This document shows positions 52,702 to 61,572 of a stretch of 64,000 nt of DNA, in pieces. Within the stretch, counting starts at the first letter, position 1. Each line of letters begins with the position of its first letter. The position numbers were made by a program, and so were the translations under genes. The notes under the pieces were generated by a model, which was not told where the DNA came from, ran no database searches, and saw only the letters and a list, made by a program, of their open reading frames with translations. This DNA comes from Prevotella sp. BV3P1 (GTDB lineage Bacteria; Bacteroidota; Bacteroidia; Bacteroidales; Bacteroidaceae), in NCBI RefSeq assembly GCF_000479005.1, contig NZ_AWXC01000053.1, forward strand, positions 62,001-126,000, written 5' to 3'.

Positions 52702-55344
52702 ATGAGTACGCAAGACATTAAAAACGTAAGGAACCATCATACAGGCTTGACAGATGAACAGGTGGCGGCTAACAGGATAAAATTTGGTAAAAACATACTG
52801 ACGCCACCCCCCACAGCCTCATTGTGGAAATTGTATTTGGACAAGTATCGTGACCCCATCATTCAAGTGCTTTTGGTTGCTGCTGCTGTCTCTTTGGTAT
52901 TGGCTTTCGTTGAACAGAACTTTACAGAGACCATTGGTATCTTTGTTGCCATCTTCTTTGCAACCAGCATCGGCTTTTACTTTGAGCGGGATGCAGCCAA
53001 GAAATTTAACATTCTCAATGCGCTGAATGAAGAGTCGTTGGTGAAGGTTCGACGCAATGGGCATGTTGTTGAGATTCCTCGTAAGGATGTGGTAGTAGGC
53101 GATTTGATGATTATCGAGGTGGGTGACGAGATACCTGCCGACGGAAAACTCGTCAAGGGCGTGGATTTGTTGATAGACGAGTCGTCGTTGACGGGCGAAC
53201 CCATCTGCTCAAAGGGTATTGATGTGGATGATGACGAGGAGGATGAAGCACATGAAAAAACCTACCCTCATGATGCAGTCTTGCGCAGTACGATGGTCAT
53301 GAATGGCAGTGGCGCAGCCGTTGTTACAGCAGTTGGTGACGCTACGGAGATTGGCAAGGTGGCTCGTAACTCGAGCGAGATAACGCATACCCAAACGCCT
53401 TTGGATACCCAATTAGCCAAATTGGCTAAACTCATCTCGGTAGTTGGGTCGGCAGTGGCTGTTGCTGCCTTCATCATCTTCCTCATACACGACATCCTTG
53501 TCAACGATGCGGTATGGCATGGCACTGATTATTTCAAGATGGCCGAGGTGGTGTTGCAGTATTTCATGATGGCTGTAACGCTGATTGTGATGGCCGTACC
53601 CGAAGGACTTCCCATGGCCGTAACCTTGAGTTTGGCGCTGAACATGCGCAGGATGTTGAAGAGCAACAACCTCGTTAGGAAGCTGCATGCGTGTGAAACG
53701 ATGGGGGCAGTGACGGTAATCTGTACGGATAAAACGGGTACCTTGACGGAAAACAAGATGACGGTTATGGAGATGACAGGCTCTTTAGTCGTTACGGAGG
53801 TGTCTGAACACGATGCACTGGCTCAAGCTATTGCCCTCAATACAACGGCTGAGTTGGGAGAAGATGGCGCTGGAATTGGTAATCCAACGGAAATAGCTCT
53901 GCTGACATGGCTGCAAAAACATGGTGTTGACTATCAAACCATCCGTAACCAAGCCACAACGATTGCACAGTTGCCATTCTCAACAGAAAACAAATACATG
54001 GCAACCGTTGCAGAGATGGGCGGCAGGAAGTATCTCTTTGTTAAGGGAGCACCTGAGATTGTGATGAACTTCTGCACCTTGTCTGAGGCCGAGAAACAAT
54101 CCTATCAGTCTACTTTGTTGGGCTATCAGCTCAAAGCCATGCGTACTTTGGCGTTTGCTTGCAAGCAACTTGAAGCGGATGCGCTATCCAATATCCAAAT
54201 AAGGAATCACTTACAAAATCTCTCTTTGCAATGCGTTGCAGCGATTAGTGACCCTGTTCGCGTGGATGTTCCAAATGCTGTTAACCAATGTCAGCAAGCG
54301 GGTATCGAGGTGAAGGTAGTGACGGGAGATACGCAAGCCACCGCTATAGAGATAGCAAGGCAGATAGGTGTCTGGAATGATGATACGCCCAAGGAGGCTG
54401 CACTGACTGGTCCAGAGTGGAATGCACTGTCGGATGAAGAGGCATACGAGCGTGCTCATACCATCAAAGTGATGTCGCGTGCCCGTCCATCGGATAAACA
54501 ACGACTCGTGGAAATGCTGCAAAAGCGCAAGGAAGTAGTGGCTGTGACGGGCGATGGAACCAATGATGCGCCCGCATTGCATTATGCTCATGTGGGTTTG
54601 TCATTAGGCTCGGGAACCAGTGTGGCCAAGGAAGCCAGCGACATGACGTTGCTCGACGACTCGTTTGGCTCTATCGCGCATGCCGTGATGTGGGGTCGTT
54701 CGTTGTATAAGAACATCCAACGTTTCCTGTTTTTCCAGCTCATTGTCAACATCACTGCACTACTTCTTGTTCTTGGAGGGGCTTTCATCGGTGTGGAGAT
54801 GCCGCTTACGGTCACACAGATATTGTGGGTGAACCTCTTGATGGATACCTTTGCAGCCATGGCATTGGCCACTTTGCCTCCTTCGCGCGAGGTGATGAAA
54901 GACAAACCGCGTAAGGAAAACGAGTTCATTCTTAATAAAGAGATGCGACAAGATATTCTGTTTTGCGGCGTGACCTTCTTCATTCTGCTGTCTGCCATGC
55001 TTGTTTATTGCGAGCGTGATGGCTCGCAAGGCATCAGTATGCGTGAGTTGACCATCTTCTTCACAACCTTCGTGATGATTCAGTTGTGGAACTTGTTCAA
55101 TGCAAAGACGCTCGGTTCTAACCATTCGGCATTCCGTTATCTATGGAAAGACAAGGGACTGCTACTCGTGTTGCTGTTGGTTATCTTGGGACAGTGGCTC
55201 ATCGTGACCTTCGGAGGTAAGATGTTCCGCACCGTACCGCTGTCGCTCAGCGACTGGTTGGGCATCATTGGCTTTACTTCTGTCGTGCTTTGGGTGGGTG
55301 AACTATGGCGATGGACGAAACGATTAAGGGTAAGAAAGTCATGA
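52702..55344 (+). CDS. Calcium-translocating P-type ATPase, PMCA type
   Basis: An 880-residue P2-type cation pump. It has an N-terminal cation-ATPase domain (HHTGLTDEQVAANRIKFGKN), the actuator loop SSLTGEPICSKG, membrane ion site VPEGLPMAVTLSLALNM, phosphorylation site ICTDKTGTLTENKM, nucleotide-binding FVKGAPEIVMNFC and hinge AVTGDGTNDAPALHYAHVGLSLG. Ten membrane helices are expected, ending in a cytoplasmic basic tail. The PEGL site and overall length fit calcium export. It heads a four-gene operon; the stop overlaps the HAD phosphatase start as ATGA. Confidence 0.93.
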   Translation: MSTQDIKNVRNHHTGLTDEQVAANRIKFGKNILTPPPTASLWKLYLDKYRDPIIQVLLVAAAVSLVLAFVEQNFTETIGIFVAIFFATSIGFYFERDAAKKFNILNALNEESLVKVRRNGHVVEIPRKDVVVGDLMIIEVGDEIPADGKLVKGVDLLIDESSLTGEPICSKGIDVDDDEEDEAHEKTYPHDAVLRSTMVMNGSGAAVVTAVGDATEIGKVARNSSEITHTQTPLDTQLAKLAKLISVVGSAVAVAAFIIFLIHDILVNDAVWHGTDYFKMAEVVLQYFMMAVTLIVMAVPEGLPMAVTLSLALNMRRMLKSNNLVRKLHACETMGAVTVICTDKTGTLTENKMTVMEMTGSLVVTEVSEHDALAQAIALNTTAELGEDGAGIGNPTEIALLTWLQKHGVDYQTIRNQATTIAQLPFSTENKYMATVAEMGGRKYLFVKGAPEIVMNFCTLSEAEKQSYQSTLLGYQLKAMRTLAFACKQLEADALSNIQIRNHLQNLSLQCVAAISDPVRVDVPNAVNQCQQAGIEVKVVTGDTQATAIEIARQIGVWNDDTPKEAALTGPEWNALSDEEAYERAHTIKVMSRARPSDKQRLVEMLQKRKEVVAVTGDGTNDAPALHYAHVGLSLGSGTSVAKEASDMTLLDDSFGSIAHAVMWGRSLYKNIQRFLFFQLIVNITALLLVLGGAFIGVEMPLTVTQILWVNLLMDTFAAMALATLPPSREVMKDKPRKENEFILNKEMRQDILFCGVTFFILLSAMLVYCERDGSQGISMRELTIFFTTFVMIQLWNLFNAKTLGSNHSAFRYLWKDKGLLLVLLLVILGQWLIVTFGGKMFRTVPLSLSDWLGIIGFTSVVLWVGELWRWTKRLRVRKS

Positions 55345-55952
55345 AACAGAATGTCAAAAACATCATATTTGACCTGGGTTGCGTGCTTGTAGGGCTTGAT
55401 AAACAGCGTTGCGTGCGTGCTTTTGAACAGATAGGGGCTGGGGACGTTGCCTCTTATGTTCGGGATCATCGCACGGCTGATTTGTTCTTTGACATTGAAA
55501 CGGGCCGAATGACGACGGAAGAGTTTTGTGATGAGGTTCGCAGCATGAGCAGATGCAAGGCCGAGAATAAGGAAATTGTCTGGGCATGGAACCAACTTTT
55601 GGTGGGTATTCCTGATGAGAAGAAACAACGTTTGGTTGACTTGAAGAAGGAATATCGACTTTTCTTGTTGAGCAACACCAATGACATGCACTGGCAGAAA
55701 TGTGTGAAAGATTTCTTTCCCTATCACAATTTGGGGGTAAACGATTATTTCGAAGACGTTTATCTGTCGTACAAGTTGCAGCTTGCGAAGCCCGATCGCA
55801 GGATTTTTGAGGCCGTGTTGATGCACTCACAGCTGCAAGCAGCAGAGACACTCTTTATTGATGACGTGAAAGAAAACTGTGAATCGGCCGCACAACTGGG
55901 TATCCAGGTGATGCACGAGACTACAGGTAACGATTGGTTAAATGCGTGGTAA
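55341..55952 (+). CDS. HAD-superfamily phosphatase
   Basis: A 203-residue HAD subfamily IA hydrolase. Motif I is IIFDLGCVLVGLD, where the first Asp is present and the usual second Asp is Cys. Motif II is LFLLSNTND, motif III SYKLQLAKPDRRIFEAVL and motif IV TLFIDDVKENCESAAQLG. The replacement of the second motif I Asp (FDLGCV against FDxDGV) is common in the YihX-like group, so activity is still likely. The start at 55341 overlaps the ATPase stop; 12 upstream codons in frame are ignored. Confidence 0.88.
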   Translation: MKQNVKNIIFDLGCVLVGLDKQRCVRAFEQIGAGDVASYVRDHRTADLFFDIETGRMTTEEFCDEVRSMSRCKAENKEIVWAWNQLLVGIPDEKKQRLVDLKKEYRLFLLSNTNDMHWQKCVKDFFPYHNLGVNDYFEDVYLSYKLQLAKPDRRIFEAVLMHSQLQAAETLFIDDVKENCESAAQLGIQVMHETTGNDWLNAW

Positions 55953-55956
55953 GGAT

Positions 55957-56907
55957 ATGAAAACCATGATATTGGATGAGAAAACGGTTCTAACGAGCCC
56001 CTGTGTGGCAACCATTGGATTCTTCGATGGGGTGCATTTGGGGCATCAATTCTTGATACATCAGGTCGTGAAGACAGCTCGTGATGCGGGATTGTCGTCC
56101 ATGGTCATCACGTTTGACAAGCATCCTCGCCAAGTGTTACACAGCCATTATGTCCCCGAACTGCTGACCACGATCGAGCAAAAGCTGCAACTGCTGTCAG
56201 CAACTGCTGTTGATCAGGTCGTGGTATTGCCCTTTACGCAAGAGATGGCGAGTATGACAGCCCAACAATTCATGGCCGATGTGCTCCAACGTCGGTTACA
56301 GGTACGAAAGTTGGTGATTGGTTATGATAATCGGTTTGGACACAATCGGGAAGAAGGATTTGACGATTATGTGCGCTATGGACGAGCATTAGGCATCGAG
56401 GTGATACGCAGTGAGGAGTTTTCTTTGGGCAAAGATGCCGTGCATGTGAGTTCTTCAGCCATTCGAAAATACATCCATGAGGGTTCAATGGAGCAGGTCA
56501 ATCGCTGTTTGGCGCGTCCCTATGTGCTCACGGCTCATGTCGTTGATGGGTGTAAAGAGGGTCGGAAACTTGGCTTTCCTACAGCCAATCTCAATTTAAG
56601 CGAAATCACTCAGCTGCTTCCGGCCATGGGTGTTTATGCTGTGAAAGCGCAGGTAGCGGGGACAGGACCATGGTATCGGGCGATGACCAGCATCGGTATG
56701 CGACCTACCTACAATGGAACAAGCCTGACAATTGAAACTCATATCCTCGAAGGATTTCATGAAAACATCTATGATAAGCAACTTTCCGTGGCCTTTTTCA
56801 AACGGCTTCGCGGTGAAAAGCGGTTTGACAGTTTGGCGTTGTTACATGCTAAAATAACGGAAGATGCACAGGAAGTAAATCATTATTTTAACAAAATAGA
56901 GAAATGA
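55957..56907 (+). CDS. ribF: Bifunctional riboflavin kinase / FAD synthetase
   Basis: A 316-residue enzyme that makes FMN and FAD. The N-terminal adenylyltransferase domain has CVATIGFFDGVHLGHQFLI and YDNRFGHNREEGFDDY, then VSSSAIRKYIHEGSMEQV. The C-terminal kinase domain has GCKEGRKLGFPTANL and VYAVKAQV, with THILEGFHENIYDKQLSVAFFKRLRGEKRFD near the end. I start at 55957 because the ATG at 55942 overlaps the HAD gene; 55966 is another option. The stop overlaps the CPBP gene start. Confidence 0.93.
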   Translation: MKTMILDEKTVLTSPCVATIGFFDGVHLGHQFLIHQVVKTARDAGLSSMVITFDKHPRQVLHSHYVPELLTTIEQKLQLLSATAVDQVVVLPFTQEMASMTAQQFMADVLQRRLQVRKLVIGYDNRFGHNREEGFDDYVRYGRALGIEVIRSEEFSLGKDAVHVSSSAIRKYIHEGSMEQVNRCLARPYVLTAHVVDGCKEGRKLGFPTANLNLSEITQLLPAMGVYAVKAQVAGTGPWYRAMTSIGMRPTYNGTSLTIETHILEGFHENIYDKQLSVAFFKRLRGEKRFDSLALLHAKITEDAQEVNHYFNKIEK

Positions 56908-57749
56908 TGCGCAAATCAATCAAAGGAATATTAGACATTGCATGGTATTTAGTGGTGTTTATCATGCTTCAAGTGTTGGTCACTTATCTGGTCAGCATCG
57001 TGTCTTTGCTGCACAATGGCATGGACTTCGGAACCGCTTTGCATTATCTTCAGTCGCATCGTGTGTTCAGTTCGACGACGGTCATCGCCACTTCTGTCGT
57101 TTCCAGTGTGCTGACAATCGTCTTATTCATGTCACTTAAATGGACACCTGTGGCACGTTCGTATGTGCGCAGTAAGCCTTGGATGGCGTTGTTTTGGGTG
57201 GTTTTACTATCATTGGGCACCATCATCCCCTCTGCATGGCTACTTGAACAGATGGAAGTGGAGGCACCTTCTGGCTTAGAACGAATGCTCAATGCCCTGA
57301 TGGGCAATCGGTGGGGGCATCTATCGGTCGACATTTTGGTGCCAATTGCCGAAGAAACAGTTTTCAGAGGCGCCATTCTTCGCACCTTACTCCAACTCTT
57401 CCGGGGGCGTACAGCTTGGCTGTCCATCATCCTTTCGGCGTTGTTTTTCGGTCTTGCACATTTCAATATGGCTCAATTGCCGCACGCTTTTCTCGTGGGT
57501 TTGTTGTTGGGATGGATGTATGTACGCACCAACAGTATTGTACCTGGCATTGTTTTGCATTGTGTCAACAACTCTACTGTATTCATGGTGTATAATCTCA
57601 TTCCCAGCTCAGCTAATGGTAATCTTGTTGATATCTTTGGAGGTAGCCAGCAAGCCGTGTGGATGAGTTTGCTCTTATCACTGTGCATCATGCTTCCAGC
57701 CTTGTTCCAATTGTCCCGAAGACTAAAGAAAGCCGAACCAGAGGCATAG
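56904..57749 (+). CDS. CPBP-family intramembrane metalloprotease
   Basis: A 281-residue membrane protein of the CAAX-prenyl-protease/bacteriocin-processing (Abi) family with about seven to eight helices. The catalytic motifs are VPIAEETVFRGAILRTLL (E-E-x-x-x-R), LFFGLAHFNMAQLPHAFLVG (F-x-x-x-H) and GIVLHCVNNSTVFM (H-x-x-x-N). It may process a peptide or membrane protein; the substrate is unknown. It is translationally coupled to ribF and is last in the operon, before a hairpin. Confidence 0.9.
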   Translation: MMRKSIKGILDIAWYLVVFIMLQVLVTYLVSIVSLLHNGMDFGTALHYLQSHRVFSSTTVIATSVVSSVLTIVLFMSLKWTPVARSYVRSKPWMALFWVVLLSLGTIIPSAWLLEQMEVEAPSGLERMLNALMGNRWGHLSVDILVPIAEETVFRGAILRTLLQLFRGRTAWLSIILSALFFGLAHFNMAQLPHAFLVGLLLGWMYVRTNSIVPGIVLHCVNNSTVFMVYNLIPSSANGNLVDIFGGSQQAVWMSLLLSLCIMLPALFQLSRRLKKAEPEA

Positions 57750-57798
57750 CTGTTGGGTTGTTGGTGGGTAGACATGAACATGAAATGTCTAAAATAGC

Positions 57799-57892
57799 GA
57801 AACGCCACCCCATTGGTGGCGTTTCTTAAGTACGTTAGTATGTTATGAAAAATTTGAGAGAAAAGTGAAGCTTCACAGCTTCGTTTTTGTTT
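57799..57892 (+). terminator. Two terminator-like hairpins after the ATPase operon
   Basis: The first is an 11-bp perfect stem GAAACGCCACC/GGTGGCGTTTC (57799-57825). The second, GAAGC/GCTTC (57867-57882), is followed by a T-rich run. Together they should end the plus-strand transcript before the convergent ECF sigma pair. Confidence 0.75.
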
Positions 57893-57933
57893 TACTAAAC
57901 ATGTTTTATAATTGAGAAAGCATAGAAATTATC

Positions 57934-58422
57934 TTATTTGATGATGGTAGCCGGCTGCACATCTGCGGGTGTTATGTTGCTTTGTTGCATGCTGTCTATC
58001 GTCGCAGAGTCGCCAATGGCCACTGAAGTACCTTGCTGTAGTTGTTCTGTTCCATCATAGGATGCACCTATGTTATCGTTGTTCTGCATGAACGGAACCT
58101 GCAATGCGTTGCTCAACGTCAGGATAATGGCTACCACGGCGGCTGCCTTGAAGAGCGGCATCAGCCGTTGTCTCATTTTGATGGTGCGCGCCTTGACCGG
58201 TGTTGGCTCATCGATCATGGACAGAATCTTCTCATCAAAGTCGCTTCCCAGTACCTTTTGGGTTGCTTCTTGTTGAGCGTATACGAACAATGCGCGATAC
58301 TTTTGCAAGTCCGCAGGAACGTCTTCCTGACTGAAGAACGTGCGGAGAATCTCTTCTTCTTGAAGCGTTGTCTCGCATGCCCAATAGCGTTCCAATAGTT
58401 GTTCGATATATTTATAATCCAT
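57934..58422 (-). CDS. Membrane partner (probable anti-sigma factor) of the ECF sigma
   Basis: A 162-residue protein with a soluble N-terminal helical part (MDYKYIEQLLERYWACETTLQEEEILRTFF) that resembles small anti-sigma domains, one membrane segment (AAAVVAIILTLSNAL, about residue 90-105) and a Gln/Thr-rich periplasmic tail. It overlaps the sigma gene by 11 bases, which is the usual arrangement of sigma/anti-sigma pairs. The role is inferred from position; no zinc HxxxCxxC motif is present. Confidence 0.7.
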   Translation of the reverse strand: MDYKYIEQLLERYWACETTLQEEEILRTFFSQEDVPADLQKYRALFVYAQQEATQKVLGSDFDEKILSMIDEPTPVKARTIKMRQRLMPLFKAAAVVAIILTLSNALQVPFMQNNDNIGASYDGTEQLQQGTSVAIGDSATIDSMQQSNITPADVQPATIIK

Positions 58423-58924
58423 AATTGTCGTATTTTTGAAATCTTTCTTTTACCGTTTGCCGGGCTCTGAAGATGTTTACCTTCACTTGTTCTTCACTGA
58501 TGCCCAGTATTTTGGCAATTTCTTTGTAAGGCTTTCCCTCGAAATCTCTGAGTTGCATGCAGCTTCTTTGTTTTTCTGGAAGCGCATTAACGAGGTTTCT
58601 CACAAGTTCTATTCTGTCTTGTTGTAGGGTATCCTCGAATGGTGTCGAGGAGGTGTCTGGGCTTTCTGTCTGCCTTTCTTCGAGCGAATCATTGAGATTG
58701 TCGTGCTTCTTGATTCTGTCGAGCGCTAAGTTGCGGCAGATAGTGATGCTGAAGGCTTCTATTGATTCTATCTCATTCCAGCTTTCACGCTTGTCCCAAA
58801 CCTTTATCAGTGTGTCTTGTACGATGTCTTGGGCCTCCTCATGACTGAGGGTGATGCGCAAAGCTAACCTGTAGAGCGCATCTTTGAGCGGTAAGACATC
58901 GTTACGAAAACTGATATTCTTCAT
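58412..58924 (-). CDS. ECF-type RNA polymerase sigma factor
   Basis: A 170-residue sigma-70 family factor without region 1 or 3. Region 2 has ALYRLALRITLSHEEAQDIVQDTLIKVWDKRESWNEIESIEAF. Region 4 has LVNALPEKQRSCMQLRDFEGKPYKEIAKILGISEEQVKVNIFRARQTVKERF. The target genes are unknown. It is autonomous of the flanking operons and shares an overlap with a membrane partner gene downstream. No TAnnTTTG box lies upstream, so it may be read from its own promoter. Confidence 0.92.
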   Translation of the reverse strand: MKNISFRNDVLPLKDALYRLALRITLSHEEAQDIVQDTLIKVWDKRESWNEIESIEAFSITICRNLALDRIKKHDNLNDSLEERQTESPDTSSTPFEDTLQQDRIELVRNLVNALPEKQRSCMQLRDFEGKPYKEIAKILGISEEQVKVNIFRARQTVKERFQKYDNYGL

Positions 58925-59113
58925 CTTTGCCTCTAATTAAATGACGATTGGGATAGGGATAAGTTACATGCACCTGCAGATTTAACTATTTTTTTAGGTT
59001 AATCAGTAGGATGAATCTTGCCTTTTTTGCTATTGGTGAAGCCTTCTTTACAAGAAGTAGACGTTGGTGGAACTGTGTGCAGCAGGTATAAAAAAGCGTG
59101 CCGCCACCACGGA

Positions 59114-61006
59114 TTATTCCAGGTAAGTGTATCCGTAAAGTCCTGAACGGTAGTTGTTCAAAAACTCTTTTCCTTCTTCCAAGGATATTTTCCCCAGCTT
59201 AACACTCTTCGTTACCCATGTTTCCAGTTGTCTAACCAGCTTCTTCGGATTGTATTGAACATAGTCGAGCACCTCGTCTACGGTCTCTCCATCAATCACT
59301 TGGTCAATGCTGTATTTGCCGTTTTTCACGGAAATGTGCACGGCGTTGGTGTCGCCAAAGAGATTGTGCAGGTCGCCTAAGATTTCCTGGTAGGCCCCAA
59401 CAAGGAACACACCGAGGTAGTAAGGCTCGCCTTTCTTCAATGGGTGTAGAGGCAATACATGTGAAATATTGCGGTTGGTCACGAAGTTTGCTATCTTTCC
59501 ATCGCTGTCGCAGGTGATGTCTTGCAGTGTGGCATTGCGTGTGGGACGTTCGTCCAGTCGCTGAATCGGTAGGATAGGGAAGAGCTGATCGATGGCCCAA
59601 CTGTCGGGAAGTGACTGGAAGAGGGAGAAATTACAGAAGTATTTATCGGCCAATAGCTTGTCAAGATTCCTCAACTCATCAGGGACATGCTTCATTGACT
59701 TGGACAACATGTTGATTTCCCGACACACACTCCAGTACATGCTTTCTATCTCTGCGCGCGTTTGTAGGTCGACAATGCCCAGAGCGAACAAGTCGAGTGA
59801 CTCTTCGCGTATTTGCTCTGCATCGTGCCAATCTTCCAACATCGAGCGCGGATTGAGGTTATCCCATATCTCATACAGATCTTTTACCAGCTGGTGTTCT
59901 TCTTCGGTTGGCTCAAATTCATCAGGCATGGACGGTAGACTGGCTGTTTCCAGCACGTCAATGACCAACACCGAGTGGTGCGCTGTCAATGACCGACCGC
60001 TCTCTGTGATGAGGTTTGGGTGTGGCACGCCATTCTTGTTGGCCGCATCAATGAAGGTGTAAATACAGTCGTTGACATACTCTTGGATGGAGTAATTCAC
60101 CGAGCTTTCGCTGCTCGACGAGCGCGTTCCGTCATAATCTACGCCCAGTCCGCCCCCACAGTCCACGAAATCAACGTTGTACCCCATCTTATGTAGGTTG
60201 ATGTAGTATTGCGCGGCCTCGCGGAGAGCCGTCTGTATGCGGCGAATCTTGGTGATTTGAGAACCGATGTGGAAGTGGATGAGATGCAGACAGTCTTTGA
60301 GTCCTTTCTCCTCCAGCATCTTCAAGGCCAGCAGAAGTTCAGATGAATTCAGGCCAAACTTCGAGGCATCGCCGCCGCTGTCTGCCCATTTACCCGAGCC
60401 AGATGATGCCAACTTGATTCGAATACCAATGTTCGGTCGCACACCAATCTTCTTCGCAGCCTTGGCGATGATATCCAGTTCGTTCAGTTTCTCAATGACA
60501 ATAAAGATGCGCTTGCCCATCTTTTGCGCTAAAAGTGCCAGCTCTATGTAGCTCTGGTCTTTGTATCCGTTGCAAATGATGAGTGAGTCGCTCTGGCATT
60601 GCACGGCAATCACGGCATGAAGTTCAGGCTTACTGCCCGCCTCCAAACCCAGGTTGAACTTCTGTCCGTGTGAGATAATCTCTTCCACCACGGGCTGCAT
60701 TTGGTTCACTTTGATAGGGTAGATGATGAAGTTCTCGGCTTTGTAATCGTATTCTTTTGCAGCTTGCGCAAAGCAGCTGGCCGTTTTCTCGATGCGGTTG
60801 TCAAGAATGTCGGGGAAACGCAGCAATACTGGCGAGCTCACGTCGCGCAAAGCCAGCTCGTCCATCACGTCTCGTAGGTCTATTTCGGTATTGTCCTTAA
60901 ACGGCGTCACGTAGGCATTGCCCTTTTCGTTGATGCCAAAATAAGAAACACCCCATCCATTGATGTTGTACAACTCTTTTGAATCTTCAATCGTCCACTT
61001 CTTCAT
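59114..61006 (-). CDS. speA: Biosynthetic arginine decarboxylase
   Basis: A 630-residue PLP enzyme converting arginine to agmatine for polyamine synthesis. The PLP lysine is in IIYPIKVNQMQPVVEEI, and the phosphate/substrate region has HFHIGSQITKIRRIQTALREA and VDCGGGLGVDYDGTRSSSSES. VCREINMLSK and PILPIQRLDERPTRNATLQDITCDSDG are as in SpeA. It follows aroK by 22 bases, so it is third in the topA-aroK-speA transcript. A GC-rich patch and T-run after the stop (59090-59113) may be its terminator. Confidence 0.95.
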   Translation of the reverse strand: MKKWTIEDSKELYNINGWGVSYFGINEKGNAYVTPFKDNTEIDLRDVMDELALRDVSSPVLLRFPDILDNRIEKTASCFAQAAKEYDYKAENFIIYPIKVNQMQPVVEEIISHGQKFNLGLEAGSKPELHAVIAVQCQSDSLIICNGYKDQSYIELALLAQKMGKRIFIVIEKLNELDIIAKAAKKIGVRPNIGIRIKLASSGSGKWADSGGDASKFGLNSSELLLALKMLEEKGLKDCLHLIHFHIGSQITKIRRIQTALREAAQYYINLHKMGYNVDFVDCGGGLGVDYDGTRSSSSESSVNYSIQEYVNDCIYTFIDAANKNGVPHPNLITESGRSLTAHHSVLVIDVLETASLPSMPDEFEPTEEEHQLVKDLYEIWDNLNPRSMLEDWHDAEQIREESLDLFALGIVDLQTRAEIESMYWSVCREINMLSKSMKHVPDELRNLDKLLADKYFCNFSLFQSLPDSWAIDQLFPILPIQRLDERPTRNATLQDITCDSDGKIANFVTNRNISHVLPLHPLKKGEPYYLGVFLVGAYQEILGDLHNLFGDTNAVHISVKNGKYSIDQVIDGETVDEVLDYVQYNPKKLVRQLETWVTKSVKLGKISLEEGKEFLNNYRSGLYGYTYLE

Positions 61007-61028
61007 TGTTGTTTTACGAAACTGTTTT

Positions 61029-61556
61029 TTATAAATTTAATGATGCTTTTAATTGGTCTACGGTTGCTTGTATCTTGTCGTAGGAGTCCATCAAACTGAC
61101 GTCCAGCGTATGCTTTGCCTGCGTATAAAAGGGCTCGCGCTCTTTGAGTTGTGTGCAGATGAAGGCTTTCACTTCCTCTGGCGTCTTGTCCAGCAACAGG
61201 GGTCTTACCGTCCTGCCCATCTTCAAATGGCCGTAAAGCACCTCGGGTGAGGCTTTCAGAAACACGGTTTCGCCCTGCTGGTTCATATACTTGATGTTGT
61301 CAAAGAAGCACGGTGTGCCACCTCCACAACTCAGAATAACGTGTTCAAACTCAGCCACTTCGTGCAGCATGCGGTACTCTATCTGTCTGAACCCCTCTTC
61401 CCCTCGCTCTTCAAAGAGTTGTTTGATGGTTTTTCTCATCCGGCTTTCGATGTACCAGTCAAGATCATAAAACGGCATGTCGAGGTCTTTTGACAAGGCT
61501 TTTCCAAGGGTAGTCTTGCCCGACCCCATGTATCCCATGATGATGATGCGGTCCAT
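61029..61556 (-). CDS. aroK: Shikimate kinase
   Basis: Phosphorylates shikimate in the route to chorismate. A 175-residue protein with Walker A IMGYMGSGKTTLGKALS, the substrate DLDWYIESRMRKTIKQLFEERGEEGFR motif and VILSCGGGTPCF. The LID has the conserved Arg in RTVRPLL. I use the ATG at 61556 (MDRIIIMGYMG) 16 bases after the topA stop. An in-frame ATG at 61613 would overlap topA. Confidence 0.94.
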   Translation of the reverse strand: MDRIIIMGYMGSGKTTLGKALSKDLDMPFYDLDWYIESRMRKTIKQLFEERGEEGFRQIEYRMLHEVAEFEHVILSCGGGTPCFFDNIKYMNQQGETVFLKASPEVLYGHLKMGRTVRPLLLDKTPEEVKAFICTQLKEREPFYTQAKHTLDVSLMDSYDKIQATVDQLKASLNL

Positions 61557-61572
61557 GCTAGCGGTGGGTTGA

